A stretch of 64,000 nucleotides of DNA from Flavobacterium notoginsengisoli (lineage in GTDB: Bacteria; Bacteroidota; Bacteroidia; Flavobacteriales; Flavobacteriaceae). Location: the NCBI RefSeq assembly GCF_014207905.1, contig NZ_JACHLB010000004.1, forward strand, positions 372,001 to 436,000, given 5' to 3'. The stretch's first letter is position 1. Each line of letters begins with the position of its first letter. A model generated the notes under the pieces. The model saw nothing but the letters and a program-made list of their open reading frames with translations, searched no databases and was not told the origin of the DNA. Below, piece by piece: positions 62,041-64,000 of this stretch. A program made the translations under genes and the position numbers.

Positions 62041-62185
62041 TTTAGAAGCTAATCCAGCTGTACATTCCAACTCCTCCTTATATTTGTAATTTTTTAAGGC
62101 ATAAAAGGAGCTTCCGTTGGTCGCTCTTTTATACCAAAAAAATTCAACAAATATAAGTCCGGGGTTTCCATTTCCATCTGGGCTA
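62041..62185 (-). ncRNA. Structured intergenic RNA-like element, copy B
   Basis: On the minus strand it reads TAGCCCAGATGGAAATGG at the 5' end and CAGCTGGATTAGC near the 3' end. The outer stem pairs CCAG (62181-62178) with CTGG (62057-62054). The inner stem is the 11-bp CTTATATTTGT/ACAAATATAAG pair, and the tip has further long pairing (ATAAAAG/CTTTTAT). Compared with copy A (27052-27161) one outer pair changed C-G to A-U. It fills the whole kch-miaA gap, with two and six bases left at the ends. The strand is uncertain, since both neighbours are on plus. Confidence 0.6.
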
Positions 62186-62191
62186 AAAACT

Positions 62192-63112
62192 ATGAAATAC
62201 CTAATTACCATTGTCGGACCAACAGCTATAGGCAAAACAGCCTTAAGTATTGCTTTGGCAAAACATTTTAAATGCGAAATCGTTTCGTGCGACAGTCGCC
62301 AGTTTTTCAAAGAAATGACCATCGGAACCGCAGTTCCAAGTCAGGAAGAACTGAACTCTGCCAAACATCATTTTATTCAAAACAAATCGATTTTTGAAAA
62401 TTACACCGTTGGCGATTACGAAAAAGAAGCTTTAGCCAAAATCGAAGAATTGTTTCAAAACAATGATTTTGTAATTCTTATTGGCGGTTCAGGATTATAT
62501 GTTGATGCAATTTTAAAAGGCTTCGACGAATTTCCTGAAATCGATCCAAAAGTTCGCACTGAAGTAAATTCAAACTATGAAAAACTAGGAATTGAATATC
62601 TTCAAGAACAATTAAAAAACCTAGATCCAGATTATTATCAAAAAATAACAGCCGAAAATCCACAAACTTTACAAAATCCACAGCGAATGATGCGTTTTGT
62701 AGAAGTATGTATTGGATCGCAAAAACCGTATTCTTCTTTCTTAAATTTAAAGAAAAACAATCGAAACTTCACTCCTATTCTAATTGGCTTAGATGCCGAC
62801 AGAGAAATCATTTACAGCAGAATCAACCAACGCGTTGACATTATGATGAACGAAGGATTACTAAAAGAAGCCGAAGTACTTTATCCTAACAAAGCGTTAA
62901 ATGCGCTTCAAACGGTCGGTTATAGAGAATTATTTAGTTATTTTGACGGAGAATTCACGTTGCCATTCGCTATAGAAGAAATCAAAAAGAACACAAGAAG
63001 ATTCTCCAAAAGACAGTTAACGTGGTTTAAACGAAACGAAAATACAAAATGGTTTGATTACGCAACAGATAGAAAAGAAATCATATCTTACATAGAAACT
63101 CTTCTAAAGTAA
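62192..63112 (+). CDS. miaA: tRNA dimethylallyltransferase
   Basis: A 306-aa enzyme that adds the isopentenyl group to A37 of tRNA. The P-loop is GPTAIGKT (9-16). The tRNA-binding SCDSRQFFKEM and the late VGYRELF segment are conserved. I choose ATG at 62192 (MKYLITIVGPTA); the longer frame runs through the RNA-like element. MiaE, the later hydroxylase in the same modification, is at 15257 in this window. Confidence 0.95.
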   Translation: MKYLITIVGPTAIGKTALSIALAKHFKCEIVSCDSRQFFKEMTIGTAVPSQEELNSAKHHFIQNKSIFENYTVGDYEKEALAKIEELFQNNDFVILIGGSGLYVDAILKGFDEFPEIDPKVRTEVNSNYEKLGIEYLQEQLKNLDPDYYQKITAENPQTLQNPQRMMRFVEVCIGSQKPYSSFLNLKKNNRNFTPILIGLDADREIIYSRINQRVDIMMNEGLLKEAEVLYPNKALNALQTVGYRELFSYFDGEFTLPFAIEEIKKNTRRFSKRQLTWFKRNENTKWFDYATDRKEIISYIETLLK

Positions 63113-63163
63113 AAGTCTTTCATCTTTATTCTATTTTCCACAGGAAAAAATCAAAAATCAACA

Positions 63164-63177
63164 ATCTAAAATCTAAA
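63164..63177. repeat. Tandem ATCTAAA heptamers
   Basis: Two ATCTAAA units lie just upstream of the thioesterase gene. Same unit as 41188-41201 and, reversed, 15072-15085. Confidence 0.6.
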
Positions 63178-63185
63178 ATTATAAA

Positions 63186-63932
63186 ATGCCAATATCTCCC
63201 AACTTCACATCAGTTTTAAGCAAAGACTGGGAAATCAATTTCACACAATGCACGCCAACCGGATTTCTAAAATATACCGATTTGTGTAATATTTTACAAT
63301 TAACCGCCGCTGCGCATTCAGAAGTTGGAGGAATCAGCTTTTATGATATGCAGGAATTTCATCAAGCGTGGGTTCTTAGCCGTATGCGCGTAGAAGTTCA
63401 TGCTTTACCAAAATGGCAAGATGTTGTAACCGTAAAAACCTGGATTAACAGCTTAGAAAATTCACGCTCTGTTCGTGCACTTGAAATGTACGTAAACGGC
63501 AAAAAAATAGTAGGTTGCGAAACCTATTGGGCAGTTTTCAATACACAATTGCGTCGTCCTGAAGCACTGGCGCTTCCTTATGAACATTTCGAATTATTTC
63601 CAGAAAACAGAGCTACAGAAGAAGGATTTTCAAAAATAAACATCAATCACGAAAAAGAAGCCGTTTTCGAAAAAACAGTTTATTTATCCGATTTAGACAT
63701 TGTAAATCACGTAAATAACGTAAAATATCTGGAATGGTGTTTGGATCATGTTGATCCAAAAAGAATCATGAAACAAGAAGTGAAAAGCTTCGAAATGAAT
63801 TTTATGAAAGAACTTTCTCTTCAGGATAATGTTGTAATTCATGAAAGCGAAGACGACGATCATACAACTGCAACTTTCAGCATTACAAAAGGAGAAAAAA
63901 CTTGTTTTGCTTTGGAATTGCATTGGAAGTAA
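63186..63932 (+). CDS. acyl-ACP thioesterase
   Basis: A 248-aa double-hot-dog thioesterase of the FatA/FatB type that releases fatty acids from acyl carrier protein. The first hot dog starts WEINFTQCTPTGFLKYTDL, and the second has LSDLDIVNHVNNVKYLEW with the catalytic Asn-His. Related Bacteroidetes proteins are annotated acyl-ACP thioesterase. It may be transcribed with miaA (73-base gap). Confidence 0.9.
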   Translation: MPISPNFTSVLSKDWEINFTQCTPTGFLKYTDLCNILQLTAAAHSEVGGISFYDMQEFHQAWVLSRMRVEVHALPKWQDVVTVKTWINSLENSRSVRALEMYVNGKKIVGCETYWAVFNTQLRRPEALALPYEHFELFPENRATEEGFSKININHEKEAVFEKTVYLSDLDIVNHVNNVKYLEWCLDHVDPKRIMKQEVKSFEMNFMKELSLQDNVVIHESEDDDHTTATFSITKGEKTCFALELHWK

Positions 63933-63982
63933 AAGAGTTTTAAGGAATTCTATTTCTTTTTAAGTCCGTTTCACCACAATCT

Positions 63983-64000
63983 TGTCATTTCGACGAAGGA
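63983..64000 (+). repeat. Start of a second GTCATTTCGACGAAGGA repeat copy, cut by the window end
   Basis: The last 18 bases are identical to 13373-13390, the left arm of the inverted repeat at 13373-13475. The rest of the unit lies beyond the window. Confidence 0.85.

Noticed and set aside
61876..62322. A 148-codon minus-strand frame across the channel gene end, copy B element and miaA
   Set aside because: It overlaps two well-supported genes on the other strand and the RNA-like element.

Overview
The window is a chromosomal segment of a Bacteroidetes bacterium, most likely a Flavobacterium. It is AT-rich. Genes lack clear Shine-Dalgarno sites. Promoters fit the Bacteroidetes TTTG-N17-20-TAnnTTTG pattern. 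There is a pectate lyase with a type IX secretion sorting tail, an ArgF' transcarbamylase instead of ordinary ornithine transcarbamylase, and many short inverted repeats between genes. No rRNA, tRNA, prophage, insertion sequence or CRISPR array is visible. Nearly all genes are chromosomal housekeeping or envelope genes.

Layout. 1-13 kb: a cut-off gene, an acyl-CoA dehydrogenase, a divergent EamA transporter/MocR regulator pair, a minus-strand run of OmpR-type response regulator, histidine kinase, universal-stress-like protein and bestrophin channel, an Omp85-type barrel protein, and aspartase. 13-21 kb: pentapeptide-repeat protein, acetyltransferase plus GMP reductase, the tRNA hydroxylase MiaE, GlyA, divergent fumarylacetoacetase, a secreted nuclease/phosphatase-fold protein and agmatine deiminase. 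21-35 kb: choice-of-anchor I lipoprotein, OmpA protein, N-carbamoylputrescine amidase (completing agmatine to putrescine), a 38-aa/157-aa gene pair, a lipoprotein, a DUF808 protein, a 39-aa conserved-looking peptide, ClpB, YtxJ, two DUF2157-type membrane proteins and a secreted pectate lyase.

35-48 kb is one long minus-strand arginine/proline biosynthesis operon: GNAT, argG, argC, argD-like, two unknown membrane genes, proA, proB, argF', argB, argE-like, argH. It is preceded by a well-formed promoter and a long leader that folds into a three-way junction. The transcarbamylase has Ser where the acetyl-specific enzyme has Glu and the succinyl-specific enzyme has Pro. This predicts succinylated intermediates.

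48-64 kb: a secreted M1 peptidase, epimerase, acetyltransferase, barrel proteins, VF530, SmpB, a lipoprotein, an HTH protein with a degenerate Fic domain, Pcm, an oxidoreductase, 3-hydroxyacyl-CoA dehydrogenase, YggS, a DnaQ/GIY-YIG fusion, a potassium channel with a zinc ribbon, MiaA and an acyl-ACP thioesterase.

The most interesting non-coding signals are (i) two copies of one structured intergenic RNA-like element (27.05-27.16 kb and 62.04-62.19 kb) with a compensatory base-pair change, (ii) the arginine-operon leader, and (iii) spacers built from 7-8-bp tandem units, often with an inverted copy.
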